Below, in pieces: positions 1 to 10,553 of a stretch of DNA of 64,000 nt. The stretch's first letter is position 1, and every line of letters begins with the position of its first letter. This DNA is from Septoria linicola (lineage: Eukaryota; Ascomycota; Dothideomycetes; Mycosphaerellales; Mycosphaerellaceae), in NCBI GenBank assembly GCA_024114885.1, contig CP099427.1, positions 1,116,001-1,180,000 of the forward strand, given 5' to 3'. The position numbers and the translations under genes are program-made. The notes under the pieces were generated by a model that saw nothing but the letters and a program-made list of their open reading frames with translations, searched no databases and was not told where the DNA came from.

Positions 1-152
1 GGTCTGGTATATGTACACTTCGTACCTATACGAGCGCCATGAATATGCATAGCGTAGTCCGTACAGAGCGAAAGCTCAATGTAGCTTGGCTAAGCCGAAT
101 TTTTTACTCCACCTTGCCTTGCGAGGGCTATCTACTTCGAGCACACCAGCGA

Positions 153-2657
153 TCACCTCTTCCTTCGGATATCCTGTATAGCTTGTCTGAGGTGTGGGCC
201 AACTTCAAAGAGAGCCTCCATCAGCCCGACTACTTCCTCGGCAGTAAATTCCATGCTCAGCTCGCTTTCGTTCCACATGTATCTGATGTCGGCAAGACTG
301 CTCTCCATAATTTCCGCGAGATACTGAAACTTCATCCAGTTCGGGCAATAAACAAATGTCATGTCACGATCATTCTGCATGAACAAGTCCTTGACCTCGG
401 AGGCTTGATCGATGAGAAGTTTGAGTTGTTTCGAGTCTGCTTCACCGATCCCAGCCAGCTCTTCCACATCGAGGATGATCTTGGCCGCCACAGTGGATAG
501 CAGGTTGCCAACACTCTGTAACAACGCAGAACTAGACAGGATTGGGGCCCACATCTTGTGAACGTCTCGCAGGCGGAAGACAGTTTGCTGAATAGCATCT
601 TCGCACTCTTGCTTGGCGGGCTGTGTTGAGCACGCCTTGAAATCTTGTGCGCCTTCCAGCATATCTTGGAGGATAGTTCGCTGCGACTCCATCTCTGCGC
701 TGTATGCTCGTTTTGCGAATTGCTCGAGAGCCTTTACATCATTGTCCAAACGAAGTCGAGAAGCCGGGGGCTGACTTGCCTGCCAGAGGCGCAGTTGATC
801 AGCTAGGCGAAGGGCATCATTGTAGATGAGGAAGTTGCCTGTGTCAACTTTGGCGTACGCTGTAGGGGCTGTTGCTCGATAGATTGCCAAGCCCAATGTC
901 GGCAGGCTGTACAGACCTGCCGCCGCAGCAGAGATGGGCGATGCCGAGGACTCACTTTTAGCGAGCGTTTGCGCATCCGTGATGAGCTGCTGAAGTAGCT
1001 CGAGAATACCGTCTGGAACTGAGGTGACAGTGAATGTCTCGCGAAGGGTAACCTCACGATCCGTTGGGGCGGCAGATGTGGCTCCACTCGTCACTGGTTT
1101 GGCGCTGCTTGGTTGTTTGGCGACAGCCGGTTGTTCTTCTTCGCCATCCCAGCCCCATGCATCACCATCATCGTCATCTTGCTGCGCAGGTTTGTCCTGT
1201 GCAGGTGGGTCTGGATCATCCCAAGCGCTGATGTCCTCTTCATCGCCGGCAGACACTTTCGACACAGCTGGCGCAGACGGCTCTTCGGCATCATCGTCCC
1301 AAGCACTCATGTCCTCGTCGTCGACCGCCTGTTGTACGGCTTGCGCTGCAAGAGGACTTGCGCTCGACTCTGGCTCCTCCCAAGCGTCCCAGTCATCTTC
1401 CGCTGCATCACCGCCTCGGAGTGCCGCGTGATCCTCTTTGCTGACCGTCTGCGTCTCAGTGCGCTCGACCGTCTTGCGATCACGCAGGCCAGAGAACACG
1501 AGGTTGCGCACATCGCCCAACACGGCTTCTCGTCGCTTCGTAAGCCATGTTTTGGGCGCCTGTTGTACCCAGTCGCGCAAAGCTTTACTCCCTTGCCATT
1601 GAAGCGCGTCGATCTGATCGGCGAACTCTGTTGTTGCAGTAAGCAGATCCTGAAAAGCAGACATATCCTCAATATCGATAGGCACCGCTGGGCTGAGCCA
1701 GTCGTCTTCGAGACGAGCATTGATTCTTGGCACCAGGATGGTTGATAGTGGCAGTGCAATGTCATTTTCGAGGTGACTGTTGAAGAAGTCGAACATCTGA
1801 TGAAGGTCCTTGAAAAGTGATTCTGTGCTTGTATCGTCACTCGTGCTTTGACAGGAAAGCTGCTTGCCCTCGATCGTGACGGCGGCCACTAAGCGGTTTC
1901 TGCTGGCTGTCAAGCGTGGCTGTACGACTGCTCTCTCGATGTCTTTGGCAAGTCTTGCAATCAAGTCGTCAAAGATGGCGAGGCCGCGAGCTGCATTGAT
2001 CACTTTACTCAGGCCATCGTTGACGACAACCTTGCGGTCTTCGATGCCGACAAAGACACCATGAGCCCAACGCTCCTGTACGTTAGTCTTGAGGTTGTCT
2101 TGCAGTCTGTCTATTCTCCTCCTGAGCATGAAGCCCACTCCGGATTGAGCATCGCCTAGGTCGTTGATTGAAGCTTCCTCTTCGGCTTCTTGTAACTTGG
2201 CCAGTCCCGTGTCAACATCCCCGCTCACAAGCGCGTCTTGCACAAAGTCCAGCAGCACCTTGACGCGTTTGATGGCCTGCAATTTCGACGCAATGGAGCT
2301 ATACACGCCGACTTCGCGCTCTAGCTCGGTGACATATTTGCCCGTCTCCTTGACATTGGCAGAGTGTTCCTTGGTATGCTCATGCTGGGCTACAATCTGT
2401 CGGGCAGTCTCTCTGCTGCGTAGAATGTCTGCCTGCAGCTCCTTTGCTTTGGCTATCCAAGTATCAACATCGCCAGCCGTCGACTTGCTGAGACCACGTA
2501 TCTCATCCTTGACGACATGTTGCTCCTGTCGAAGTGCGTTGCGAATGTGCTCGAGGTTGTCTGCAGTCAAATTGGCTGATGCGATATCTTCGTCCTGTGG
2601 GAAAGCGCCATGCTCAATGTAGCTCAGCACTGCCGGCGTGAGAGCGTCTGCAGCCAT
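153..2657 (-). CDS. dsl1: Dsl1/ZW10-type vesicle-tethering complex subunit
   Basis: An 834-residue single-exon protein. It is predicted to be the subunit of the ER-resident Dsl1 tether that captures Golgi-derived COPI vesicles and hands them to ER SNAREs. The N-terminal ~250 residues are helical with heptad-like Leu/Glu/Lys spacing and fit the ZW10/Dsl1 N-terminal family. An acidic low-complexity stretch at about residues 415-515 holds repeated Trp-acidic motifs (DDWDAWEE, MSAWDDD, ISAWDDPD, DAWGWDGEEE). These are the hallmark of the Dsl1 'lasso' that binds the delta- and alpha-COP subunits. The C-terminal third is again helical. The open frame begins at a TTG; the ATG at 2657 (MAADALTP) is the first usable start. 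Family assignment is confident. The choice between the names Dsl1 and Zw10 rests on the Trp motifs, which metazoan ZW10 lacks. Confidence 0.85.
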   Translation of the reverse strand: MAADALTPAVLSYIEHGAFPQDEDIASANLTADNLEHIRNALRQEQHVVKDEIRGLSKSTAGDVDTWIAKAKELQADILRSRETARQIVAQHEHTKEHSANVKETGKYVTELEREVGVYSSIASKLQAIKRVKVLLDFVQDALVSGDVDTGLAKLQEAEEEASINDLGDAQSGVGFMLRRRIDRLQDNLKTNVQERWAHGVFVGIEDRKVVVNDGLSKVINAARGLAIFDDLIARLAKDIERAVVQPRLTASRNRLVAAVTIEGKQLSCQSTSDDTSTESLFKDLHQMFDFFNSHLENDIALPLSTILVPRINARLEDDWLSPAVPIDIEDMSAFQDLLTATTEFADQIDALQWQGSKALRDWVQQAPKTWLTKRREAVLGDVRNLVFSGLRDRKTVERTETQTVSKEDHAALRGGDAAEDDWDAWEEPESSASPLAAQAVQQAVDDEDMSAWDDDAEEPSAPAVSKVSAGDEEDISAWDDPDPPAQDKPAQQDDDDGDAWGWDGEEEQPAVAKQPSSAKPVTSGATSAAPTDREVTLRETFTVTSVPDGILELLQQLITDAQTLAKSESSASPISAAAAGLYSLPTLGLAIYRATAPTAYAKVDTGNFLIYNDALRLADQLRLWQASQPPASRLRLDNDVKALEQFAKRAYSAEMESQRTILQDMLEGAQDFKACSTQPAKQECEDAIQQTVFRLRDVHKMWAPILSSSALLQSVGNLLSTVAAKIILDVEELAGIGEADSKQLKLLIDQASEVKDLFMQNDRDMTFVYCPNWMKFQYLAEIMESSLADIRYMWNESELSMEFTAEEVVGLMEALFEVGPHLRQAIQDIRRKR

Positions 2658-3382
2658 AGTATCGTCGGTCAATCGATTCAGGTGTCTTCAACCACCAAGT
2701 CCGACATTCTTAGAGACCAGAGTTGGCAACAGGGTCCAGGAGCGGACAGGCCCGTACTCCGCTTGGCTCTGTTAGCATGTGTGGATTGATTTTCACCCAG
2801 TCACCAACGCTTTCTTTGAGCCCACCATGTGATTCGTCTATATATCATGTATGCTCAACTCTGCTGCAGGATCATGAGCTCTGACAGCGCGAAGTGAGGG
2901 CGCTCCGACCGCGCGTCAACTGAGCGTCGACTGAGCGTTGATTGACTCCAAATGAGCGTCAAGTGGATGCCAACTGAGCGTCAATTTGGCAGTTGATCAT
3001 GTCGCATGCGGCTAGTTTGACAGGAGACGGCGTGAAATCACTGGATACTCTGGGGAGATGAAAGACGACAGAAGTGACTTATGAGCAATACAGGCATTCA
3101 CATTTCTGCCATGAGCCACTTGTCCTACGGAAAACTGGCGGGAGCCACCAGGTAGCCGCAGTAGATACTCCCTATTTCAGGAAGGGCGTTTACCACTGTT
3201 TCGAGTGCTTGAAGCGCCCAGCTGTGGCCGTTGCATGTCTGAGCCCTCAATTAATCCTGATGCAGGCATTACCAGAACCAACACAAATGAGTAAGCGGTC
3301 CAATAACATCCTGTAGTAATAGCATTACCATAGGGCGTGGTCACCTTACCTCTTTCACTACAACACAGACAGCGCATCGAGG
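2658..3382. other. Intergenic region
   Basis: Upstream region of the Dsl1-type gene and downstream region of the secreted-protein gene. Apart from the TGAGCGT array, nothing coding-like is seen; the short open frames here have poor composition. Confidence 0.6.
2921..2981. repeat. Four phased copies of TGAGCGT
   Basis: TGAGCGT occurs at 2921, 2932, 2953 and 2975, i.e. at steps of 11, 21 and 22 bases, so all copies face the same side of the helix. The flanks are similar (AACTGAGCGTC type) and a partial fifth copy (GCGTCAAC) sits at 2913. A TGACTC half-site of the Gcn4/CpcA type lies between copies two and three. The array is about 265-325 bases upstream of the Dsl1-type start codon. A promoter operator is the natural reading, but the binding factor is unknown. 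Confidence 0.5.
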
Positions 3383-4001
3383 TCAGTCATTGTTGATGAT
3401 GACCTTATCGCCATAACGACACTCCAGTCTGACGCTTCTCGCTTCTCCAGGCGTGCCTTGGTCGTCCTTGTAGATTTGCTGTGGGTGTTCAATCTTGTTC
3501 CAATCATTCGCCTGCAATCGCATGGGCCAGCAAAATCCGTACGTAATGCAGGCTTTCGGCTTTTTTTTTTCTGAGATCAAATATGCTTACCAAAGGCAGG
3601 TTTGTAATCGATTGACCTTGACACCGATCAGTCTCCCAGAACCTCAGCGAGCAGCACCGCTTGCCGTCTGGATTCTTTTTATCGCTTAGCAGAGGATCAT
3701 ACACCGTGCGATCTGCCTCGTAGTAGTCGTATGGGCTCCATTTGTAATCATAGCCCCTCCACGGAATTCCGTCCTCGAAATAGTGACAGTCACCATCGTT
3801 GTTGAGCCATCTGCGCTTCCCGATGCCTTCCTTGCGTGTGCCTATAGCAGACTCGGGTGTGCATTCTGGTGTGCTGTAGCGTTGAAAGAGCAGCTCGAAA
3901 GGCTTCTCGGGCTTCATCTTTCTCTTCTGCAACATATTATTGTTTGCGTACGTCGGAGAAAGGACCATGATCACGATTGCGAGGATCTTGAGCTTTGCCA
4001 T
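3383..4001 (-). CDS. Small secreted cysteine-containing protein
   Basis: Two exons (4001-3591 and 3511-3383) joined across a 79-nt intron (GTAAGC...GCAG, phase 0) give 179 residues. The N-terminus is a signal peptide: Lys-containing n-region, about 13 hydrophobic residues, then a cut near PTYA. A Lys-Arg pair a few residues later could be a Kex2 site. The mature protein has six cysteines, including an adjacent pair, and is rich in Tyr, Asp and Lys, as in apoplastic effector-like proteins. No domain is recognised. Without the intron the frame would run into a hydrophobic tail that lacks the last Cys. A TATAAA element lies 48 bases upstream. The secretion call is strong; any role in host interaction is inference. 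Confidence 0.72.
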
Positions 4002-4048
4002 CGCTGCGAATTGATTGTGCGAGAGATGTGAGCATCGTATTGGATGCT

Positions 4049-4054
4049 TTTATA
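4049..4054 (-). promoter_or_regulatory. TATA box of the secreted-protein gene
   Basis: TATAAA on the minus strand (TTTATA on plus), 48 bases before the ATG at 4001. This is a typical spacing for compact fungal promoters. Confidence 0.5.
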
Positions 4055-4299
4055 TCTCAGATTAGCGCCGAGGTTCACCCGTTACCAGTCTTCACGCCAA
4101 CCGAACCATGGCTCTGTACTATGCTTATGATGGTCACGGACTCCAGGCTCCAGCCCTTCTGAGTAAAAGACAACGTGGCATTGCATGCTTAGTACCATCA
4201 CGCTTCTAGTCGGCCACGGTGCTGTGGGCAAGCACGGGATTCCTCAATCTCGAGTGCGACTACGATGGCTCATGCGAAGAGCGATACTACGTCCACCTA

Positions 4300-4557
4300 T
4301 CAGCGATAGCAATCAACTCCAGCCCTGCCACCGTCTCCCCCACGAACATCGTCTGTGACCTCACAGCCCAGATAGCCATATAGCACACGCTTGAGCATCC
4401 TCTGGTTCTCGGTCCAGAATGAAGGATATCTGTCAACAAACTCTTCGTACTCTTTCATCTCGAGATCTTCAAGGTAAGAATAAAGGACATATGCCATGTC
4501 CATATTGGCCACTTCTCGGACCTGTTTTCGATGCTGCTCGTTGAATCGGCTGTCGTA
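4300..4557 (-). other. In-frame open region after the Ape2 stop codon
   Basis: Immediately past the aminopeptidase TAG stop (4560-4558), the same frame stays open for another 85 codons to the TGA ending at 4300. The translation is Tyr/Glu/Asp-rich and looks protein-like (for example MDMAYVLYSYLEDLEMKEY), with a possible internal ATG at 4502. It resembles no family I recognise. It could be a read-through extension, a small separate gene whose 5' exon is hidden, or chance. Confidence 0.3.
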
Positions 4558-7526
4558 CTACAAGTATTTCTTCTCCTTCAGCCATTGCTCGACAGCATCC
4601 TTGTCACGTCCCAGCCAACCAATCTTGGCCTTGATGGCGTCGAATGACTGAGCAAGATTCCTGTCGAAGCCCTTGGTGCTCTTGCCCTCGAAGAATTGTT
4701 CGACATCCTTGAGCTGCTCTTCTTTGGTGAAAGAGCTCGTGGCCATGGACACCACAGAGCCAAGCAGAGTGAACGAAGGCGGCATCTTGGCCCTGAGAAG
4801 CTCCCAGTTCTCCTTCATCCATGCCCAGAATGCCTCGATACCTTCTTGGTGTGCGCGGAGGCCTGCAAGTGGCAAGTAGATGTCCTGCTCCTTGACGTGC
4901 TTGCTGATAGAGTAAGCGAGGGTGCGCTGAATGAGTGCTGGGTCGCGCGCACGTCCGAGTGATCGCAGTGCAGCGTTGCGCTCGTCAGAGGAAGTCGCAG
5001 TCTCGTACTCCTTGACAAGAGCGTTGTACTCTTTCTCACCTCCGTATTGTAGCACAACGGCATATACAGAGCCGCGCAAGTTGGGATGGAGTGCAGCACG
5101 ATCTCCGTCCGCAAACTTCTCAAACATCTCGAATGCAGCAGCCTTGGCCTCTGCGTCACCAGCCGAGGCAGCGTTGCCAAACATGAGCGCCTTGAACTGC
5201 TGCTCAATGTGGCCTTCGTTGCCTGTGAATGTCCAGCCTAGCTCGTGTGCCTTCATAGTCGAGAGATCGCGCTGGAAAGCTTTCAAGGCGTCCTTCACCT
5301 TGCCATCTTCGAAGATCCAGGTAGCACGCAGGGCACCAATACGGGCGGTAAGCTCGTCCCATACAACCATGTCTGGCTCCTTGTCGAAGCCTTGTAGGAG
5401 TGAAAGCAGACCATCAGTCTTCTGGTAGCCAGCAGCCGAGAGCGCACCAGCGTCCGCAATCATGCCTGCACGATCTTCAACGGACAGCAGACCTGCCTTT
5501 GCATTCTCGCCGAGCTTTTGCAATCGCTCTGCCGGATATGATGTTCGGTAGATACCAGAATGGTCTGCGTTGATCTTGTAGAAGTCGAGGTTTGGTACCT
5601 TGAAGTCGGCCTCGCGCTTGTTCAACGTGAGCTCCTCATCAATGCCGTCCTTCGTCCTCAGGCCAAGGAACACCGGGAATAAAGTCTTGTCTTCTTCAGG
5701 CTTCACATCGGCGGTTCGTAGGAAGCGATTCTGCTTGACGTGGATTGTGCTATTCTTCGCGTCCTCGGTGACTGTCACCACAGGGAAACCGATGTTCTTG
5801 GTCCAGATGTCAGCAATGCGCTCGACATCCTTTCCACTGGCATCACTGAGAGCAGCCCACAGGTCACCGGTGGTGGTGTTGCCGTAAGCGTGCTTCTTCA
5901 AGTATCGACGAATGCCCTCCATGAAGACATCCTCGCCGAGGTACTTGGAGATCATACGAAGGACGCAAGATCCCTTGGAGTATGAGATCGCATCGAAGAT
6001 CTGATTGATCTCGTCCGCACGCTTGACAGGCACTTCGATCGGGTGTGAGCTTCGCAGAGAGTCGAGTCCGAGCGCAGATTGGAGGTTATCTGTGACATAG
6101 CCTTCCCACACCTTCCACTCTGGGTAGAAGACATTGCAGCTGTACCACGACATCCAGGTTGCGAAACCCTCGTTTAGCCAGAGACCGTCCCAGAAGTCCA
6201 TCGTGACCAGGTTCCCGAACCATTGGTGAGCAAGCTCGTGCTGCACAACTTCGGCGACTCTTTGCTTTGTCGAAGCACTCACATGCTTGTCGTCGAGGAG
6301 GAGGTCAACAACACGGTATGTGACGAGACCCCAGTTCTGTACGATCATTAGCAGCTTGTTCGGGCTCTACAGACGACCACACTCACCTCCATAGCACCAG
6401 CTGCAAAATCAGGAATGGCAACCATGTCCATCTTCGGCAGTGGGAACTTGCTGTCGAATTGCTTCTCGTAGAAATCGAGAGTCTGGGCCGCTAGCTTCAG
6501 CGAGAATTGACCATGCTCGATGTTCTTGTCTGGCGTGCAGAAGACTCTGACAGGCACACGGAAGTCATTTGTCTCCACGACTTGCAATTCTCCGACAATG
6601 AATGCCAGCAGGTATGTCGACATGAGCGGAGTCTTGTTAAATGTGACCGCCTTTTTGCCATTATCCAGCTTCTTCGTGCTGGCCTCATCCATGTTACTCA
6701 GACACGTCATCTTCTCATCTGCAATCAATGTGACTGTGAAGGTAGCCTTCAGTGCTGGCTCATCGAAGCACGGGAATGCCCGCCGACAGTCCGTAGGCTC
6801 CATTTGTGTGGTCGCAATGTATGCATCCTCGCCATTGGGTCCCTTGTAGGAGGAGCGGTAGAAGCCAGCCATGTTGTCGTTCAGCGTACCCGTGAACTTG
6901 TGGGTCAGCTTCGCCTTCTGCCCTGCTGGGATGGTTTGATCGAAGTCGATCTTGGTGGTCTGGCTATCTTCATCGTGACTGAGTGTGGGCGATGAAGTGA
7001 TAGTCTGACCTCCAGCCTCGATCTTGGTCTCCTTGATGTCGATCTCCAGCGAGTTGACAGATATGGACGTGGTGTCCTCAATCACGTCCAGCTCGATCTC
7101 GACAGTGCCCTCGTACTTGAATGTCTCAAAGTTTGGTTCCAGGGTGACATTGTAGTGCTTGGGCCGCACATTCTGAGGCAGCACTTCACGACCTTTAGAG
7201 ATGTCCATGTTGGCATCGGCCGTGTCAGCCTCTCTACGACACATGGCGGATCGTCGACTGGAACAGTGTCGTCGGTATGCTGGAGTCTGACGGGGGAATC
7301 GTTCAAACCGTGACGGAGATTGAAGGATGTATTTAGAGGACGGTGTTGATGTCGATGGTGGCTGGTGGAAGATCGAAGAGGCGGTCAGGTACGATCGAGA
7401 GGTTGTCGTAGCTGCAGGCGTAGAACAGGTCGAAGTGGGGAGCAGGAAGTGGCGACTGGTGGGGTTCGTGGTCGCTCGTGCTGCTGTTCGTACAAACGCG
7501 ACCTTGACTGAGGAAGGAACGGACAT
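4558..7526 (-). CDS. ape2: M1-family aminopeptidase (Ape2/Aap1 type)
   Basis: A zinc aminopeptidase that removes N-terminal residues from peptides. Two exons (7526-6387 and 6336-4558) flank a 50-nt intron that splits the GAMEN substrate-binding motif exactly between Glu and Asn. The catalytic block HELAHQWFG...LWLNEGFA (HExxH-x18-E) opens exon 2. The C-terminal half is the helical ERAP1-like domain, ending in EKKYL. Two starts are plausible. The ATG at 7244 (MCRRE) gives the usual ~878-residue cytosolic form. The ATG at 7526 adds 94 residues rich in Arg, Ser and Thr with almost no acids, which looks like a mitochondrial presequence. Yeast Ape2 likewise has more than one localised form. The family is certain; use of the long start is not. 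Confidence 0.93.
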
Positions 7527-8147
7527 GGCCTGCGATGAGCTGACATGCAACAGGCAGCAATCAAGGAACGACGCAAAGTAAGTATCGACATGCACATGCA
7601 ACAGAAACACCGCGCGACAATTCCGCTCCCCGATGGACGACGTGTTTGATGGGGCTCGACGGCAGAGGACGATCAGAGCTTCACCTCCGCTGCCCGCCGA
7701 AAAGTCCATCTTCTCGTTCGGACATTGCGCTTTTCTTTCTTTTTTCCACCACAACCAACATCACATTTCTCGCTGGGCCAACAGCCGCGATCTGTTGGGG
7801 TTGCATGTCCTGATCGCAGGCCAGGTACTGCCATGTGAAACGCCTGTTCTGCCAGAGACATGAAAGGAAAAGGTAAGGGAAAACGCAAGTCAGTCCTCTC
7901 AGAGTGCTCTCCTCTCCTCCATGAGCATCCTGGCGTTCGGCCATCGTGCCGTTTATTGCAAGAAAGAATCTTCACCTTGTTTGAGGTGCCCATGATCCTT
8001 CATGACTGGGTGGCCATAGTTTGTGTGGAACAAAATTTCATATCAATCTCTGATGTGCCGATAGAATTGAGGCACTGTATTCTCCAAACCATTTAGTAGG
8101 TCTAGATCTACTGACAGTTTAGACCAAGTGCACACGACTTGATTCTC
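7527..8147. other. Intergenic region
   Basis: Separates the aminopeptidase start from the 3' end of the NmrA-like gene. Several overlapping open frames exist on both strands but none looks coding; no motif stands out. Confidence 0.6.
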
Positions 8148-9128
8148 TCATACTTCCTGCAGTACCTGCCTCACAGCCTCCTCGAAATCATCTTCTGGCA
8201 GTCCCAACCTGTCATTCCAGAACCCTCGCTTTCTCTCATGTCCGCGACCTCTCTTCCCAAATGCTGCGCCTCTGGTCAGGTCCATGATGCCAGCAAAGTC
8301 GCCTTCTTGCAATCGTCTCTCTCCATTTGCAATCACTGCATCCGAATCAAGATGCTCCACGTTCCATGTTTTGTTCGAGACGCGCTCTAGAACCTCGAGA
8401 ATATCCCGTTGACTGACATTGAACGACGACACGATCACGTACTGATTCCGCGTCTCGCCCGCGTGCTCGAGGACGGCGATCAACGCTCTACCAATTGTTG
8501 ACAACAGCGTTGCTGTGAAGACCTGAGTGCCATCATCAATCAGACCCACCGTCTGATTCTGAAGATCGAAGCCGAAAAACCCAACCTTCATGGCCCAGTC
8601 AAAGAATCCGCCAGTCACTAAACTCTTCCACGACATTCTGTCCTGCGCCCTCTTCAGATATTCGACGGTCTTCGTCTTCGCAACATTTGTGTGGGGATTA
8701 ATAGCCTGCAATTGCGGATCTGGCGAATACGGACCAAACTCGCTTGGGATGAATCTCTTCACGCCCGCAGCGAGAGCGGCATCGATCAAGACATTCTGAT
8801 CGCCTGACGCCTGGCCGCCAACCATGCAGATCACCACATCCTGTCCTCGCATTGCCGGCAGCAGCGACTCTACGGAATCGTAGTCTGCTTTGAAGAGTGA
8901 AATGCCAGCAGGGAAAGTCGAGGTTGAGTTTAGACGGGAGACAATGCTGACTCTGTATTGAGGCGCGGAGGGTAAGCCCGCAGGACCGGGGCACCAAGTG
9001 CGCCGCTTGCCTGGATATGCACATCAGTAGGTTGAATGCAAGGTACGATCTCGACGGAAAGAGAGTGCAAATACTGGCAATAAGGCTGAACTTACGCCAA
9101 TCAGCAAAACATTCTGGTAGGTCGACAT
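8148..9128 (-). pseudogene. NmrA/isoflavone-reductase-like protein, frameshifted
   Basis: An NAD(P)-binding reductase of the NmrA/isoflavone reductase-like atypical SDR family. Exon 1 (9128-9096, MSTYQNVLLIG) is joined through an 85-nt intron (GTAAGT...CCAG) to exon 2 at 9010. This completes the Rossmann glycine motif GASGALGAPVLRA. About 30-40 bases into exon 2 (8971-8980) one base is missing. The reading frame leaves the family pattern there and the expected continuation (QYRVSIVSR, then ADYDSVESLLPAMRGQD) lies in the next frame. From the ATG at 8852 the remaining 234 residues read cleanly, including the IPSEFGP motif typical of the family. This is either a recent single-base deletion or an assembly error. 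Without correction the gene cannot make a cofactor-binding enzyme. Confidence 0.7.
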
Positions 9129-10553
9129 GATGCCTGTTGTCAATAACTCCTAGGTATGGCATCCACGATGCTCACAGCAGACCAGCATCATCCTTATAGA
9201 CATGCTCAGGGACGTGAGCTCTATCATCGATGATTGCTGATGGATCACGAAGCAAGTCATGATTAGTATTGCTGGAGACTTACGATTACTCTTCATTACC
9301 AAAGCACGACTGGGCGCCAAGCTTGGACTATCTCGCGAACATACTCAATCCGGCTCACGGAACTTCCAGCTCATAAAGCGCTCTTACTGCCATCCGGAAA
9401 ATGTTCTCCGCTTCGGTGTGAAGTGAGAGTGTGGCACAGCGGATCAGCGTGCCGCTTAGCTACAAATGGGCTGCAGATCTTGGCGGGCAGTGAAAGAGGA
9501 TGAACTGCAGCATTTTGAGCGTGAGACTGCTCTTCGAGGCATTGACTATGCAACTGCTTCGGAACGACTGTGCATACAAGAACCGCCGGCTGATCTAATC
9601 ATCACTTCGCAGATATTCCTTCTCAGCTAGACAGCAAATCTCATCCTCCCTCACCCCCCCGCTCCTTCAGCCAAGCAAATACCATAGTCTCTCAAACATG
9701 ATCATCTACCTCGACATCTGGCTTCTCCAAATCCGCCTCAGTTTTCTAGAGGAGAAGGACTGCATCGTTACTGTAGAAAACTATCAACTGCTGCAACAAG
9801 ATTCAGTTGACCAAGATGCCGCTTTTTGTGGTAAAGCAGTCCTGCCTTCGTCCTACGGGCTGTACATACTAAGAAGGAGGAGCGGAGAAATTAGGTATTC
9901 GACGTGGAGACTTCTGTGAGATGCTCTTGTGGCTACGACGCTTGTGGTCGAATTGAGGGACTTGATGTCTTAGTGAAGGGACGATGATTGTGCTTGATGA
10001 AAAATTCGGTGATGATTTGGACTGGGCTGGAAGTCGGCTTGTGAGATTGTACCAATGATTGTTTCGAGGACGGAGGCGTGTAGTCGGGCTGAATGAGACT
10101 AAGAGTGAGGCCAAGTAAGTGAGATTCTTATTCAATGTTGCAAGATACAGAGTCGAGACATTGGATTGTCGTCCAGCTTACAGTTGCTAGACTCTTGCTG
10201 CTTTGCGCTACTAGCCTCGTTCCCGTTCCTCCTTGTTCGAACGTCGCTCCCTCGTTAATCGACAGCTGTGTCACGCTTGTGCAAACACGAGATGTCGTCG
10301 TCGCCATTTCACGCGCGTGAATGGCCACACGCCAAGCATTCATCTTCACTCATGCATTCAACTGAGCAGTCTATTCACGGGTCTTTTCGAGGTCGGGCGA
10401 GAAGCTGCCCGAAAGCACATATAAACCACAAACATCGAGGCTACAGAGTCAGCAAGAATCGATCTCACCTCATTAAAGCGCGTAGCAAACTTGATCAAGA
10501 GCATCGATACAAGAAGCGGATCTCAAGCACGAATACCCACCATAGCCACAACC
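9129..10553. other. Intergenic region
   Basis: About 1.4 kb between divergent genes. An open frame of 73 codons at 9698-9919 has no supporting features. The stretch changes from C-rich near 9650 to G-rich near 9900-10100. Confidence 0.5.
10420..10425 (+). promoter_or_regulatory. TATA box of the RING-finger gene
   Basis: TATAAA in the context CACATATAAACC, 134 bases upstream of the ATG at 10554. Confidence 0.45.

Noticed and set aside
39..500. Open frame antisense to the 3' end of the Dsl1-type gene
   Set aside because: Mirrors the coding strand of a well-supported gene and has no domain or start context of its own.
9698..9919. 73-codon plus-strand frame between two genes
   Set aside because: No signal peptide, domain or promoter support; composition is indistinct from the surrounding intergenic DNA.
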